DNA from: Lacrimispora amygdalina
GTDB taxonomy: Bacteria; Bacillota; Clostridia; Lachnospirales; Lachnospiraceae
Direction: 5' to 3'
Length of the DNA stretch: 64,000 nt
NCBI RefSeq assembly: GCF_003432035.1
Contig: NZ_QOHO01000067.1
Location: 1 to 64,000, forward strand
In this document: positions 26,690 through 35,251 of the stretch, one piece after another
Numbering within the stretch: position 1 is the first letter of the stretch
Layout: the number at the start of each line of letters is the position of its first letter
Position numbers and translations under genes: made by a program
Notes under the pieces: model-generated
Told to the model about the DNA's origin: nothing
The model's input: the letters and a program-made list of their open reading frames with translations, nothing else
The model's database searches: none

Positions 26690-27163
26690 ATGATAAAAAC
26701 AAACGCGATGCGAATGCTTGATAAAGCAGGGATTGAATATGACACCAGGGAATATACCGTTGATGAGCAGGATTTATCAGGCAGCCATGCAGCCGATATG
26801 CTTGGTGTCGACCATGGAAGTGTTTTTAAAACTCTTGTATTAAAAGGAGAAAAAACGGGATATTTTGTCTGCTGTATTCCTGTAGATGGGGAGCTGGATT
26901 TAAAAAAGACAGCAAAGCTCACAGGGGATAAAAAGGTAGAAATGATTTCAGTAAAGGACTTACAGTCCGTGACCGGATACATCAGAGGCGGCTGTTCTCC
27001 TGTTGGAATGAAAAGGCATTTTCCAACATGGATTGATGCATCAGCGGAAAGTTACAGTGAAATTGTAGTCAGTGCAGGGATAAGAGGACAGCAGATTGTC
27101 ATTGCTCCCCGGAAACTGGCTGCCTTTATTCAGGGTAAATTTGCATCATTTATGATGAATTAG
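26690..27163 (+). CDS. ybaK: YbaK/EbsC-type Cys-tRNA(Pro) deacylase
   Basis: 157 aa from ATG 26690 (AGGAG 8 nt upstream). Trans-acting editing protein that hydrolyses mischarged Cys-tRNA-Pro. Family signs: KTNAMRMLDKAGIEYD, VFKTLVLKG, DLKKTAKLTGDKKVEM, GYIRGGCSPVGMKR and PTWIDASAESYSEIVVSAG. Monocistronic by spacing. Confidence 0.93.
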   Translation: MIKTNAMRMLDKAGIEYDTREYTVDEQDLSGSHAADMLGVDHGSVFKTLVLKGEKTGYFVCCIPVDGELDLKKTAKLTGDKKVEMISVKDLQSVTGYIRGGCSPVGMKRHFPTWIDASAESYSEIVVSAGIRGQQIVIAPRKLAAFIQGKFASFMMN

Positions 27164-27368
27164 TTTACATAAAACAAAAAAGAGGTCGGACAGGCCGAAT
27201 GCTTCCGGGATAATAATTAACAGAAATGTAATACTATTGTAAAATGTTAACACATATTTAATACAAAAATATCACATAAGTACAAGCAAAAATAGTGTAT
27301 AACTAACAAAAAAATAAAAACACAAAAAAATTAACAAGTTAAATTATCACAAAAATGTTAAACTGCCA

Positions 27369-27398
27369 TTGACATTTTTAACGGGATTCTTCTATAAT
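27369..27398 (+). promoter_or_regulatory. Consensus promoter of the SleB-like gene
   Basis: TTGACA (27369-27374), 18 bp, TATAAT (27393-27398). The 200 bp upstream are very AT-rich with repeated AACA/TTAA words and hold no gene. Confidence 0.85.
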
Positions 27399-27473
27399 TA
27401 CGGACGACACAAAGAAACGGGTACGGTTTTGTCCGCTGCCCAGGCAAATGAGATTAGAGAAAGAGGAGTATTT

Positions 27474-28352
27474 ATGCTTACACTACGCTCTATCCTTCAG
27501 CAGATTAGTCAGTTCTTCAGAGGAATGTCCGTAAAGGTTTCGAAGCGAATGTATCGTTCCTCAGCAGTTTTTATGGCAGGTGCCGCGGTAATTACAGTGA
27601 TTGCTTTTACTTCCACAGGTTTTGGAAGCAGCGGGAAAAATGCATTAACGGCATTTGCGGAGACACGGGCATTAGAAGACGCTACAGATGATGAGAACGT
27701 TGAAGAAGAGGAAACAGCTTCACAAGCAAAAGTACAAATTAACCTTACCGATCCCAAGATGCAGGCACAGCAGCTCGCTGGAAATCTGTTGGAAAAAGAA
27801 GTCATACAAAAGCAGGAACTGGAAGAAGAATCCTTTACCAGAGTCCAGCGCATGAATGAACAGATTGCACTGGAGGAGGAAGCAAAAAGGCAGGCGCAAA
27901 AAGCCGCAGAGGAAGCAAAAAAAGCGGAAGAAGAAGCGGCCAAAAAGGCAGAAGAGGAAAAAGCAGTTCATGCTACGTCTGTATCGGATGAAGACTATAA
28001 TGTCTTGTTAAAGATTGTGCAGGCGGAAGCTGGAATCTGCGATGATGAAGGAAAGATTCTTGTAGCAAATGTGATTTTAAACCGTGTAAAAAGCGGTAAA
28101 TTTCCAAGTACGGTGAAAGGAGTTGTTTATTCGCCCTCCCAGTTTTCCCCGGTATCCGATGGAAGCATTAATTCCGTAAAAGTTACCAGCAATACCATTG
28201 AGTGTGTGAATCGGGCCCTGGAAGGTGAAGACTATTCAAACGGAGCTTTGTATTTTATGAATCGAAGGGGATCCAGAAGCGGAGCCATCAGCTGGTTTGA
28301 TTCTCATTTGACTTATTTGTTCCAGCACGGAAACCATGAATTTTTTAAATAA
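27474..28352 (+). CDS. Exported SleB-type cell wall hydrolase
   Basis: 292 aa. ATG 27474 has AAGAGGAG upstream. Residues about 25-45 form a signal/anchor segment. A Glu/Ala/Lys-rich coiled coil spans about 95-160. The C-terminal Hydrolase_2/SleB domain (about 172-292) begins VLLKIVQAEAGICDDEGK and has ANVILNRVKSGKFPSTVKGVVY, FSPVSDGSI and LYFMNRR. SleB relatives are lytic transglycosylases or amidases that cut spore cortex or growing wall. A vegetative-type promoter suggests a cell-wall role outside germination. Confidence 0.9.
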   Translation: MLTLRSILQQISQFFRGMSVKVSKRMYRSSAVFMAGAAVITVIAFTSTGFGSSGKNALTAFAETRALEDATDDENVEEEETASQAKVQINLTDPKMQAQQLAGNLLEKEVIQKQELEEESFTRVQRMNEQIALEEEAKRQAQKAAEEAKKAEEEAAKKAEEEKAVHATSVSDEDYNVLLKIVQAEAGICDDEGKILVANVILNRVKSGKFPSTVKGVVYSPSQFSPVSDGSINSVKVTSNTIECVNRALEGEDYSNGALYFMNRRGSRSGAISWFDSHLTYLFQHGNHEFFK

Positions 28353-28358
28353 AAACAT

Positions 28359-28388
28359 TGTTAAATATTCTGCTTTAGGTGTATACTA
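28359..28388 (+). promoter_or_regulatory. Promoter of the YhcH-family gene
   Basis: TTGTTA (28359-28364), 18 bp, TATACT (28383-28388). Confidence 0.55.
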
Positions 28389-28431
28389 TAGTTTGTTAAA
28401 CTATACTGATACATAAAAGGAGAGTATTCAT

Positions 28432-28896
28432 ATGATTTTTGACACAGCAAAAAACCTTGATTTTTACAGAAACCTTGGTGTGGAAGGCCGGTATGCCAAG
28501 GCAGTGGATTTTCTTAAGAATACTGATCTGGAGAAATTGGAGCCAGGTAAATATGAGATTGACGGCAAGAATGTTTTTGCCAATGTAGTAGAATATACAA
28601 CAATTCGATGGGAAGAAGCGAAGTATGAAGCTCACCATAATTATACAGATATTCAGTATGTGATTTCCGGTTCTGAGATTATGACCTATGCAAGAATCGA
28701 TGAACTGAATGAAAAGGTACCATATAACGATGAAAAAGATGTTGTATTTTACGACAATGAAAATCCAGGCTTAAAGGCAGTAGTAAAGTCTGGAGAATAT
28801 ATGATTTTTAATCCCTGGGATGGCCATAAGCCCAAGGCTGCGGCCGGTGAACCAGCCCCCATTAAGAAAGTAATTGTTAAAATCAAAGAAAACTAA
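28432..28896 (+). CDS. YhcH/YjgK/YiaL (EbgC-like, DUF386) family protein
   Basis: 154 aa cupin-like protein. Family signs: YEIDGKNVFANVVEYTT, EAHHNYTDIQYVISGSE, VFYDNENPGLKAVVKSGEYMIFNPWDGHKPK. Members bind metal through the His pair and act on sugars such as sialic or uronic acids, some as anomerases or isomerases. Own promoter and terminator; the neighbouring pectinesterase makes a uronate-related role reasonable but unproven. Confidence 0.93.
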   Translation: MIFDTAKNLDFYRNLGVEGRYAKAVDFLKNTDLEKLEPGKYEIDGKNVFANVVEYTTIRWEEAKYEAHHNYTDIQYVISGSEIMTYARIDELNEKVPYNDEKDVVFYDNENPGLKAVVKSGEYMIFNPWDGHKPKAAAGEPAPIKKVIVKIKEN

Positions 28897-28914
28897 AAGG
28901 TCAATATAATTAAA

Positions 28915-28957
28915 ACGGGATTCTGTTCTTTATCTTAGAACAAAATCCCGCTTTTTT
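28915..28957. terminator. Bidirectional terminator between yhcH-like and pectinesterase genes
   Basis: CGGGATT (28916-28922) pairs with AATCCCG (28944-28950) and TGTTCT with AGAACA inside; T run to the right, A-rich side to the left. Confidence 0.88.
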
Positions 28958-29921
28958 AAAGCATCCAGCCGTCAGATCCTGATAAGACAGCTTTTTTTGT
29001 ATATTTTAACAGATCCGATTCCTTTAGTCTGTTAATCCAGTCCGGCCGGCTCTCCATGCTTCCCTTAGGTCCGAAACTTCCGTATTCTGCATAAAAGGCA
29101 TTTTTATGGGCAGCTTCTTTGTTCCAGTCATGCCAGCCTTCCTTGCAGATATGGTCGCCGATGTAGCAATTGATTAAAACGGTCCTGGCATATTCTCTCC
29201 ATGGTCTTCCTAAATAAGCGTTATCAGGAGGACAGTTGCCCTCAAAACGGCAGTTTTCCATTACGTAACCATATTCCTGGCCTTCCGGAGTTGATGCTGC
29301 TGTTACATAGCTGCTGATTTCGTTTCCAGTATATTTGGAAAAAAATGTACAGTTCTCAAAATAGGCAGTGGCGCCTCCGAAGATGAAGTCAATATCTCCC
29401 TCCAGATAGCAGTCTTTATAATAGTGCCGTCCGTTGATCCGGGGGGCATTCTGCTTTGGCCCGATGAATCCGTTAGGTTCAATCTCCTTTGGCGGCAGCG
29501 GTCCTGTAAAAAGGGTATCCTGATTGCCAAGAAAACGGCAGTTTTCAAATGAAAGACGGTCGCCGTCCGCATAAACAGCCAGGGCCTGTCCCACATCAGT
29601 TCCTTTCCCTGCGCTGTTTTCAAAAGTAATATTTTTTGCTGTGAAATCATACGTATCGATAAAACAGGAATAGGTTCGGAACGTTCCGCGTTTCATGCCG
29701 TCTTCCATAAGCATGCGTGCATATAAACCATAGGAGAGAATGGTATTGTCTTTGTCCTCACCAAGAAAGGTTATGTGAGGAGTCGTAATTGTAATCTGTT
29801 CCTCATAAACTCCTTTGTGTATGTAAAGGATCTGTTCGTCAGTATTATTCTTTGGCAATGAGTCAAGCGCTTTCTGTATGCTTTCGAAATCACCGGTGCC
29901 ATCTTTGGAAATGTGTATCAT
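28956..29921 (-). CDS. Pectinesterase, cytoplasmic type
   Basis: 321 aa, right-handed beta-helix carbohydrate esterase family 8. Catalytic motifs: GNQDTLF, DFIFGGATAYFENC (two Asp) and YLGRPWREYARTVLINC with the substrate Arg. It opens directly with ISKDGTGDFESIQKALDSLP, so there is no signal peptide. It therefore probably demethylates imported pectin oligomers inside the cell. Its 5' end is divergent from pckA. Confidence 0.95.
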   Translation of the reverse strand: MIHISKDGTGDFESIQKALDSLPKNNTDEQILYIHKGVYEEQITITTPHITFLGEDKDNTILSYGLYARMLMEDGMKRGTFRTYSCFIDTYDFTAKNITFENSAGKGTDVGQALAVYADGDRLSFENCRFLGNQDTLFTGPLPPKEIEPNGFIGPKQNAPRINGRHYYKDCYLEGDIDFIFGGATAYFENCTFFSKYTGNEISSYVTAASTPEGQEYGYVMENCRFEGNCPPDNAYLGRPWREYARTVLINCYIGDHICKEGWHDWNKEAAHKNAFYAEYGSFGPKGSMESRPDWINRLKESDLLKYTKKAVLSGSDGWML

Positions 29922-30008
29922 ATTTGACCTTCTTTCTAGTTATTGTATACATGATGCATAATGCACATTAAATATAAACAATTTTTGTGGAAAATGCAAT
30001 AGAAAATA

Positions 30009-30037
30009 TTGACTTTTTCTTAACAAAATGAGATAAT
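30009..30037 (+). promoter_or_regulatory. Promoter of pckA
   Basis: TTGACT (30009-30014), 17 bp, GATAAT (30032-30037). AAGGAGG lies 8-9 nt before the start codon. Confidence 0.75.
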
Positions 30038-30073
30038 GGTATCAAATTTGAATTTTATAAGGAGGATTTTTAT

Positions 30074-31765
30074 ATGTCAACAAAAGCTTATTACCCAATT
30101 AATGAAATTGGAAAAGGCAAACCTGGCTTTGCTACGACACGTTCAATTATTGAGGCACCATTCTATGGGAATAACGTTATTAAAGTTAATACGCTTCGTG
30201 AGGCATATGAATTAGCAAAAAACTCACCTGGAACCATAGTTACGGATATGCCCGTTTATAGAGGAGAAGAATTCGGTCTGGATAAGGACGCAAAAGTACT
30301 TTTATTTAATGATGGTGCGATTACCGGACGGTATGCAACCGCAAGAAGAATTGCAGGGGAACCCGGAGTAAACTGCGGAGCACTTGATAAAGTTGTTATG
30401 GATGCAGTTTATGAAACACGGTGGAAAACCATGTATCATGCGGAAGTTTTCGCAGGTCTTGATCCGGAATACATGGTGAAGGTGCATCTTCTCATTCCGG
30501 AAGGCGAAGAAAATATCTTATATAACTGGATGCTGAATTTCCAGTATATGTCTGATCAGTATGTTAATATGTATAAGGCTTCCAAACCGGTAGGGGATGG
30601 AAAAGAGCCTGATATCTATATCTTCTCTGATCCGCAGTGGAACGGTTCCGACCGTCCAGGTGTAGATCTGTCCTGCTTAAGCGATCCTAAATGTTTATGT
30701 TACTTTAACACAGATCAAAACTGCGCTGCAATTCTCGGTATGAGATATTTTGGAGAGCATAAGAAAGGTACGCTTACCATGGTATGGGCACTTGCCAACC
30801 GTAACGGCTATGCTTCCTGCCACGGCGGACAGAAGGAGTATACTCTCTCTGATGGTTCAAAATATGTTGCATCTGTATTTGGTTTATCCGGATCCGGTAA
30901 ATCCACCATTACACATGCAAAACACGGCGGCAAATACGGTGTTACCGTACTTCATGATGATGCCTTTATCATCAACACAGACACCTGCTCATCAGTAGCA
31001 ATTGAGCCTACATATTTTGATAAGACACAGGATTATCCTACCGGCTGTGAGGATAACAAATTCTTACTGACTGCTCAGAACTGTTCCTGTACCTTAGATG
31101 AGGATGGAAAGATTCAGCTGGTTACAGAAGACATCAGGAACGGCAACGGCCGTGCTATTAAGTCAAAATTATGGTCACCCAACCGTGTGGATAAAATTGA
31201 ATCTCCTGTTAATGCGATTTTCTGGATTATGAAGGATCCTACCATTCCGCCAGTAGTTAAATTAAAAGGAGCATCACTTGCATCTGTTATGGGTGCAACT
31301 CTTGCAACCAAGAGATCCTCTGCAGAAAGACTTGCTCCGGGAGCAGATCCTAACGCGCTGGTAGTTGTTCCTTATGCAAATCCATTCAGAACATATCCTC
31401 TTGCCAATGATTATGAAAAATTCAAAAAATTAGTTGAAGAAAAGAATGTAGACTGTTATATTATTAATACAGGCGATTTTATGGGCAAAAAGGTTCAGCC
31501 GAAGGATACACTTGGAATTCTGGAAGCAATTGTTGATAAAAAGGCCGAATTCAAACAGTGGGGACCATTTACAGACATCGATATCTTTGAGTGGGAAGGA
31601 TTTGTTCCGGATCTCAATGATCCCGAGTATACAGCACAGTTAAAGGCCCGCATGGAAGACCGTGTGAAATTTGTTGCCAATACTGCAGTTGTAAAAGAAG
31701 GATACGACAAGCTTCCTGATGATGCTTTAGAGGCAATCCAGAAGGTTGTTGATCAATTGAAGTAA
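30074..31765 (+). CDS. pckA: Phosphoenolpyruvate carboxykinase (ATP)
   Basis: 563 aa. Interconverts oxaloacetate + ATP and PEP + CO2 + ADP. In anaerobes it often runs toward oxaloacetate, fixing CO2 and making ATP during succinate-type fermentation. The P-loop/kinase-1a motif FGLSGSGKSTITHAKH is near residues 270-285, followed by VLHDDAFIINTD (metal), and GATLATKRSSAERL. Slightly longer than the 540-residue E. coli enzyme, as usual in this clostridial branch. Own promoter and terminator. Confidence 0.96.
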   Translation: MSTKAYYPINEIGKGKPGFATTRSIIEAPFYGNNVIKVNTLREAYELAKNSPGTIVTDMPVYRGEEFGLDKDAKVLLFNDGAITGRYATARRIAGEPGVNCGALDKVVMDAVYETRWKTMYHAEVFAGLDPEYMVKVHLLIPEGEENILYNWMLNFQYMSDQYVNMYKASKPVGDGKEPDIYIFSDPQWNGSDRPGVDLSCLSDPKCLCYFNTDQNCAAILGMRYFGEHKKGTLTMVWALANRNGYASCHGGQKEYTLSDGSKYVASVFGLSGSGKSTITHAKHGGKYGVTVLHDDAFIINTDTCSSVAIEPTYFDKTQDYPTGCEDNKFLLTAQNCSCTLDEDGKIQLVTEDIRNGNGRAIKSKLWSPNRVDKIESPVNAIFWIMKDPTIPPVVKLKGASLASVMGATLATKRSSAERLAPGADPNALVVVPYANPFRTYPLANDYEKFKKLVEEKNVDCYIINTGDFMGKKVQPKDTLGILEAIVDKKAEFKQWGPFTDIDIFEWEGFVPDLNDPEYTAQLKARMEDRVKFVANTAVVKEGYDKLPDDALEAIQKVVDQLK

Positions 31766-31770
31766 TTGTT

Positions 31771-31811
31771 ACAGAGACGATAAAGGGGAACCTTTTCGTC
31801 TCTGTTTTTTA
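31771..31811 (+). terminator. Terminator of pckA
   Basis: ACAGAGACGA (31771-31780) pairs with TCGTCTCTGT (31796-31805), then six T. Confidence 0.9.
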
Positions 31812-31830
31812 AGCCAGCAGAGGAGATGTT

Positions 31831-32475
31831 ATGAAAAAAGATTATTTGCTTTTTGATCTGGATGGAACTCTGACCGATCCAAAAGAAGGTATAACCAAAT
31901 CGGTCCGCCATGCACTTCATGCTTTTGGGATTGAGGTGGAAGGTCTCGATGAATTATGCTGTTTTATCGGACCACCGTTAAAAGAAAGCTTTATGGAATA
32001 CTATGGATTCTCAGAATCTGATGCCCAAAAGGCAGTTGGGATCTTCCGGGAATATTTTTCCTCGAAGGGAATCTTTGAGAATAAAGTATACGAGGGAACG
32101 GCAGAAGTTTTAAAGTCACTTGTCCAGTCAGGCAGAAAGCTTTATGTTGCCTCTTCAAAGCCTGAACTGTTTGTAAGAAAGATTTTAAAACATTTTGAAC
32201 TGGACTCCTATTTTGAATTTATGGGAGGAGCGGATTTTGAAGAGATCCGTGTAAAAAAAGCGGATGTAATCCGCTATGTGCTGGATACCTGCGCAATCAG
32301 TGATTTATCGAAAACAGTGATGATCGGCGACAGAAAACATGATATTTTTGGAGCGAAAGAGTTTGGAATGGAATCTGTCGGGGTATTGTATGGATATGGA
32401 AGCAGACAGGAACTTTTGGATGCAGGCGCAGATTTTCTGGCAGAATCAATTTTTGATTTGCAGAATCTTTTCTAG
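31831..32475 (+). CDS. HAD hydrolase, phosphoglycolate phosphatase-like
   Basis: 214 aa. Motif I LFDLDGTLTD with the nucleophile Asp, a helical cap (about 20-85), motif II YVASSKPE, and motif IV VMIGDRKHDIFGAKEFGMESVGVLYGYG. This is the Gph/PpaX branch that removes phosphate from small metabolites; the exact substrate cannot be read. The next gene starts 84 nt after. Confidence 0.93.
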   Translation: MKKDYLLFDLDGTLTDPKEGITKSVRHALHAFGIEVEGLDELCCFIGPPLKESFMEYYGFSESDAQKAVGIFREYFSSKGIFENKVYEGTAEVLKSLVQSGRKLYVASSKPELFVRKILKHFELDSYFEFMGGADFEEIRVKKADVIRYVLDTCAISDLSKTVMIGDRKHDIFGAKEFGMESVGVLYGYGSRQELLDAGADFLAESIFDLQNLF

Positions 32476-32559
32476 TGTGCTATACTAGGGCTTTAACAGG
32501 AAACAGTCCTTTTGATATCGGAATTTGGCAGACGAAGCACGAGCGGAAGGAGAATTATT

Positions 32560-33354
32560 GTGATTGAATTAGAAAGAGATGAGAGACAGATTGTCAGAGA
32601 ACTTTGCAGCATGAGCGGAGATATGGTCCCCTCAGCCACTGCAGAAGGGCGAATGGGAAAAGTCTGGGTCCCGCAGCGGGATAATCCGTCCTTTTGTTTG
32701 ATTCATTCGGGTAATTTTGTATATCTGACTGGGATTTGTCCCAAGGGAGAACAGGCACTTGAACTGAAAGAGATTCTGATTAAAAACTGCAGCCAGGATT
32801 TTATTACTCCATCTGACGAACGCTGGGGTGAATGGCTGGAAGAGACGTTCTCAGGCAGCTGCCGGATTATGTCCCGTTATGCCATGAGAACAGATGAAAA
32901 TTATTTTTCCGAAGAGGCACTGGCTAATTATCTGAAGTCCATTCCTGAGGGAATCCGGATTAAAAAGATTGATTCCGGGCTTTTTGACAAAGCGATGGAT
33001 TCAGAGTGGAGCAGGGAAATCTGTTCCAATTTTGAAACCAGGGAAGATTTTATTCATTACGGATTTGGCTTTGCAGCACTGGACGGTGAAAGGCTGGTAT
33101 CCGGCTGTCTGGCGTATGAAATCAGTGAAGAGATGTTTGTGGTGAAAGTTGCGACTCATAAGGAATATAAGCGCCGGGGACTTGCTCTGGCATGCAGTGC
33201 CGGGTTAATCTTATCCTGTTTAAAACAGAAGATTTTTCCAACCTGGGATGCGGACAACATCCCTGCAGCCGGACTGGCGGAAAAGCTTGGCTATATTTTT
33301 GAAAAAGAATATCAGGTATACAGACTGGGAAATCTGGAGAACGGACTGTATTAG
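32560..33354 (+). CDS. GNAT-family N-acetyltransferase
   Basis: 264 aa from GTG 32560, with GGAAGGAG 7 nt upstream. The open frame extends to TTG 32512 without a ribosome site. The GNAT core is C-terminal (about 150-260): VSGCLAYEISEEMFVVKVATHKEYKRRGLALACSAGLI is the acetyl-CoA region, then WDADNIPAAGLAEKLGYIFEKEY. The N-terminal half looks like an extra, diverged GNAT-like or ligand-binding region. Substrate unknown. Followed by the HPr-like gene after 30 nt. Confidence 0.88.
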   Translation: MIELERDERQIVRELCSMSGDMVPSATAEGRMGKVWVPQRDNPSFCLIHSGNFVYLTGICPKGEQALELKEILIKNCSQDFITPSDERWGEWLEETFSGSCRIMSRYAMRTDENYFSEEALANYLKSIPEGIRIKKIDSGLFDKAMDSEWSREICSNFETREDFIHYGFGFAALDGERLVSGCLAYEISEEMFVVKVATHKEYKRRGLALACSAGLILSCLKQKIFPTWDADNIPAAGLAEKLGYIFEKEYQVYRLGNLENGLY

Positions 33355-33384
33355 ACGCAAAGAAAATCAGGAGGATTACAGCAG

Positions 33385-33648
33385 ATGAAAAAGGTTAGGA
33401 TCGGTTTCTGGGGCATGGATTCCATATTGGAATTTGTATCCATAGCCGGTAAGTGCAAAGAAAAGATGGAATTGGTGAATGGAGACTGTATCGTGAATGC
33501 GAAATCACTTTTATCTGTTCTTTCCCTGGTAACTGCTGAAGCGGTTGAACTGATTATTCAGGAAGAATCCTGTGATTCCCTGTTAAATCGTCTGGATTTA
33601 TACGTGGAACATGGAAGACTCCTCGGCGGTAAGAATATTGTTTTCTGA
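33385..33648 (+). CDS. HPr-like protein lacking the phosphorylated histidine
   Basis: 87 aa, the length and pattern of HPr: a strand near 3-8, helix, MELVNGDCIVNAKSLLSVLSL (the Ser46 region, NAKSLL) and a final helix. At the active site, where HPr has GxHARPA, this reads WGMDSILEF, so both His15 and Arg17 are absent. It cannot carry phosphate between PTS enzyme I and EIIA by the usual route. The Ser site is retained, as in regulatory HPr relatives such as Crh. AGGAGG lies 10-11 nt ahead of ATG 33385. Confidence 0.8.
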   Translation: MKKVRIGFWGMDSILEFVSIAGKCKEKMELVNGDCIVNAKSLLSVLSLVTAEAVELIIQEESCDSLLNRLDLYVEHGRLLGGKNIVF

Positions 33649-33679
33649 TCAGCGTAAAAAAACTGACAGGAAAAGGAAC

Positions 33680-33708
33680 TTGAAAAATCTTTGGAATTGT
33701 TGTATACT
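33680..33708 (+). promoter_or_regulatory. Promoter of 6S RNA
   Basis: TTGAAA (33680-33685), 17 bp, TATACT (33703-33708). Confidence 0.75.
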
Positions 33709-33714
33709 GAAGCC

Positions 33715-33907
33715 ATAGAAAATAGTGAATGTAATTCCTGAGATGTACGATAATCTTACCTTTTTTGAACCTACATTATGACATAAGGGATTCCAATATT
33801 TTCAGGCGGATGTCAGGCCTCCGTAGTAGTGGAAGGCAGATGCCTGAGTGAGGTTGCCCACCTAGCTTAGCTAGGCGTCAATAAGTAAGAACCGGCATTT
33901 TGGGGTT
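33715..33907 (+). ncRNA. ssrS: 6S RNA (RNA polymerase-binding regulatory RNA)
   Basis: The sequence contains the Firmicutes 6S signature blocks: CCTGAGATGT at the 5' side, TTTTTTGAACCTACATTATG (33760-33780 area), CATAAGGGATTCCAATATTT, and AGTGAGGTTGCCCACCT near 33846-33863. These resemble Bacillus bsrA closely. The RNA folds as one long interrupted hairpin that mimics an open promoter and binds sigma-A RNA polymerase. The 5' and 3' ends are estimated from the promoter and the closing stem. Confidence 0.85.
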
Positions 33908-33917
33908 ACAAAAGAAA

Positions 33918-33947
33918 AAAGCAGCGAGAAATCGCTGCTTTAACTTT
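33918..33947 (+). terminator. Terminator of 6S RNA
   Basis: AAAGCAGCGA (33918-33927), loop GAAA, TCGCTGCTTT (33932-33941), then a weak T-rich tail. Confidence 0.82.
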
Positions 33948-34009
33948 ATGGTAAAATATGGTAAAGTATGATAAGACATATATTAACAGGAACCACATAG
34001 GAGATGAAC

Positions 34010-35242
34010 ATGAAGGATTATAAATACCGCAGTTACATCTGCTGGGGTGTAACTGCCCTTGCAGTAATTGCACTCAGCATTGCATTTGCTTTTTTTCTTT
34101 CCCGGTTTGAATCGGTAAAAGGTACAGTACATCTGATTGTAGAAATATTAATGCCTGTCATTTATGGTGCAGTGCTGGCATATCTTTTATTGCCGGTTTA
34201 TAACAAAACAAGAGATATTTGTGCCCGCTTACTGAATGCAGTATTTCACAGCAAAAAAGCAGTCCGTTCCATTTCAAGGGTAGTGGCCACCATAGTCAGT
34301 CTGATCTTTTTGTTTGTGATTGTTATAGGACTTTTCTCAATGATCATACCTGAAATATATACAAGCATTATGGGAATACAGGATAATTTCGGAGAGAATA
34401 TCAATAACATTGCATTGGGACTTCAAAAGGTGTTTCAGGATAACCCATCGTTTGAGAAATTCATAATTCCTGTTTACGATCAGGTTGCAGGCCGGCTCCA
34501 GAACTGGATGACTACGGATCTGGTTCCCAATATGTCTTCCTTAATCGGCAGCTTATCCAGCGGTCTTTTAAGTGTTGTACTGGTATTTAAGAATATTTTA
34601 ATCGGTGTTATTGTAATGGTATATATTCTTAATATCAAAGAGACTCTCTCCGCTCAGGGAAAAAAGATTATCTACAGTATTTTTTCTATAAAAACAGCGA
34701 ATCAGGCCATTGAGGAGGTCCGCTTTGTGCACCGGGTTTTTGGAGGATTCATTACCGGCAAGCTTCTGGATTCCTTAATTATCGGAATCATGTGCTTTGT
34801 ACTGCTCAACGCCATGAAGATGCCGTATGTACTGTTGGTAAGCGTAATTGTGGGAGTTACCAATGTAATACCGTTTTTTGGTCCCTTCATTGGAGCAGTT
34901 CCAAGCGCATTTTTAATACTCTTAGTCAGTCCGGTAAAGTGTCTCTATTTCCTGATTTTCATTTTGCTGCTTCAGCAGTTTGACGGGAATATTCTGGGAC
35001 CTAAAATTCTTGGTGATTCTACGGGGCTGCCAAGCTTCTGGGTTCTGTTTTCCATTCTCCTTTTCGGGGGATTGTTCGGATTTGTTGGAATGATCATTGC
35101 AGTGCCCACGTTTGCTGTGATCTACAGTGTGATTACCAGAATGGTAAACAGGTCGCTGTCAAAGAAAGACCTCTCTTTAAAAACAGAAGACTATTTAAAA
35201 TTAGACCGGATTGAAGAAGAGAAAAAAACATATATGAGATAA
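34010..35242 (+). CDS. AI-2E family membrane permease
   Basis: 410 aa, about eight membrane segments in the usual AI-2E (UPF0118) layout: a pair at 10-60, one near 90-110, then a soluble stretch, and a cluster from about 185 to 370. The conserved FGPFIGAVPSAFLIL, QQFDGNILGPKILGDSTGLP and GLFGFVGMIIAVP blocks are present. Exports small molecules or ions; the AI-2 link is historical. ATG 34010 is 6 nt after AGGAG, whereas ATG 34004 abuts it. Ten nucleotides separate it from the SpoIID gene. Confidence 0.93.
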   Translation: MKDYKYRSYICWGVTALAVIALSIAFAFFLSRFESVKGTVHLIVEILMPVIYGAVLAYLLLPVYNKTRDICARLLNAVFHSKKAVRSISRVVATIVSLIFLFVIVIGLFSMIIPEIYTSIMGIQDNFGENINNIALGLQKVFQDNPSFEKFIIPVYDQVAGRLQNWMTTDLVPNMSSLIGSLSSGLLSVVLVFKNILIGVIVMVYILNIKETLSAQGKKIIYSIFSIKTANQAIEEVRFVHRVFGGFITGKLLDSLIIGIMCFVLLNAMKMPYVLLVSVIVGVTNVIPFFGPFIGAVPSAFLILLVSPVKCLYFLIFILLLQQFDGNILGPKILGDSTGLPSFWVLFSILLFGGLFGFVGMIIAVPTFAVIYSVITRMVNRSLSKKDLSLKTEDYLKLDRIEEEKKTYMR

Positions 35243-35251
35243 GAGGAGCGC

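Noticed and set aside
27369-27473. Longer N-terminus for the SleB-like protein
   Set aside because: The extended frame runs through a consensus promoter and lacks a ribosome site; ATG 27474 has both spacing and a signal-like segment after it.
27509-27971. Ser/Phe-rich minus-strand frames
   Set aside because: They are the complement of the Glu/Ala/Lys-rich coiled coil of the SleB-like gene; low complexity and no start signal.
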